Positions 63,840 through 64,000 of a stretch of 64,000 nucleotides of DNA are shown piece by piece. Both the position numbers and the translations under genes were made by a program. Numbering within the stretch: position 1 is the stretch's first letter; each line of letters starts with the position of its first letter. The stretch comes from an uncultured Gemmataceae bacterium (GTDB taxonomy: Bacteria > Planctomycetota > Planctomycetia > Gemmatales > Gemmataceae). Location of the stretch: assembly GCA_937923405.1 (NCBI GenBank), contig CALDUY010000001.1:62001-126000 (forward strand), read 5' to 3'. The notes under the pieces are model-generated. The model did not search any database. It saw nothing but the letters and a program-made list of their open reading frames with translations, and had not been told where the DNA came from.

Positions 63840-64000
63840 TCACTCACCACGCGCGGCTCGGACATAAGCGGCAAAATTGGCTACCGGGGTGCCGCGGTCC
63901 ACGCCGTGGTTGAGGTTGACGATGTGCCGCTGGCCCCCGCCGGCAGCGACGCAGGCCCGCGTGGCCTGTCGAACTTCGTCGACTGTGCCGTGATGCAGCA
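63840..64000 (-). CDS. hemE: Uroporphyrinogen decarboxylase, C-terminal fragment
   Basis: This is the last ~53 codons of a gene that starts beyond the window. The sequence ends HIVNLNHGVDRGTPVANFA, then AYVRAARGE and TGA (63842-63840). The NLNHGV...TP-x-x-N-x-x-x-x-V pattern is the C-terminal signature of HemE, which decarboxylates uroporphyrinogen III to coproporphyrinogen III in haem synthesis. It is 12 bp from the convergent BON-like gene. Confidence 0.88.
   Translation of the reverse strand, partial: LHHGTVDEVRQATRACVAAGGGQRHIVNLNHGVDRGTPVANFAAYVRAARGE

Noticed and set aside
1-64000. tRNA, rRNA, CRISPR array, insertion sequence or prophage
   Set aside because: I saw no cloverleaf, rRNA core sequence, regularly spaced repeats, transposase/integrase frame or phage genes in reading both strands; a tRNAscan/Infernal run would settle small RNAs.

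Overview
The window looks like a chromosomal segment of a planctomycete, most likely from the Gemmatales. The lineage markers are DUF1559 proteins with prepilin-type N-termini, two BBP7-type outer-membrane barrels, a TIGR03000 protein, an enlarged SecA, a disordered Arg/Glu block protein, and Kdo transferase together with LptE- and BamD-like lipoproteins, which indicate a Gram-negative envelope. I saw no rRNA or tRNA gene, CRISPR array, insertion sequence or prophage. Most of the window is housekeeping DNA in short tightly packed operons, many with 1-4 bp stop/start overlaps.

Layout. 1-3.1 kb: the end of an unknown gene, a VTT membrane protein, an FKBP isomerase and proB. 3.3-8.2 kb: alaS followed by a two-gene DotU/IcmF-like module. 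8.3-12.4 kb (minus): MATE exporter, GAF-PtsP and a TIGR03000 protein. 12.5-20 kb: HEAT protein, DUF1559 protein, kelch lipoprotein, PQQ propeller, Arg/Glu block protein, GNAT and MtaB. 20-23 kb: two divergent BBP7 barrels, one carrying an in-frame TAG. 23-27.2 kb (minus): nitrilase, DUF58 and DUF4129. 27.2-29.6 kb: SurE with a coupled unknown, a minimal zincin and a lone DsbD-N domain. 29.7-35 kb (minus): a 1774-residue alpha-2-macroglobulin. 35.2-43.6 kb: recO, BamD-like, LptE-like, folP, cdaA, ybbR, proA and a membrane HEAT protein. 43.7-45.3 kb (minus): a lipoprotein and a doubly broken DUF1559 gene. 45.5-48.9 kb (minus): eda, kdgK, nnrE, pyrB. 48.9-54.8 kb: Uma2, secA, waaA. 54.8-61.1 kb (minus): a kinase-tubulin fusion and a glucan phosphorylase. 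61.4-64 kb: hydrolase, enolase-superfamily enzyme, BON-like protein and the 3' end of hemE.

Several groups form coherent systems. SecA, WaaA, the LptE- and BamD-like lipoproteins and the BBP7 barrels serve export and the outer membrane. KdgK and Eda form the lower arm of a 2-keto-3-deoxygluconate route. ProB and ProA are both present but 38 kb apart. CdaA and the YbbR protein form a cyclic-di-AMP pair.

The most unusual items are the Ser/Thr kinase fused to a tubulin/FtsZ-like domain, the DotU/IcmF pair without other type VI genes nearby, an alpha-2-macroglobulin with a GspG-like insert, a SecA with an apparently repeated C-terminal module, and two surface-protein genes interrupted by in-frame stops. 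All calls come from reading the sequence; no database search was run.
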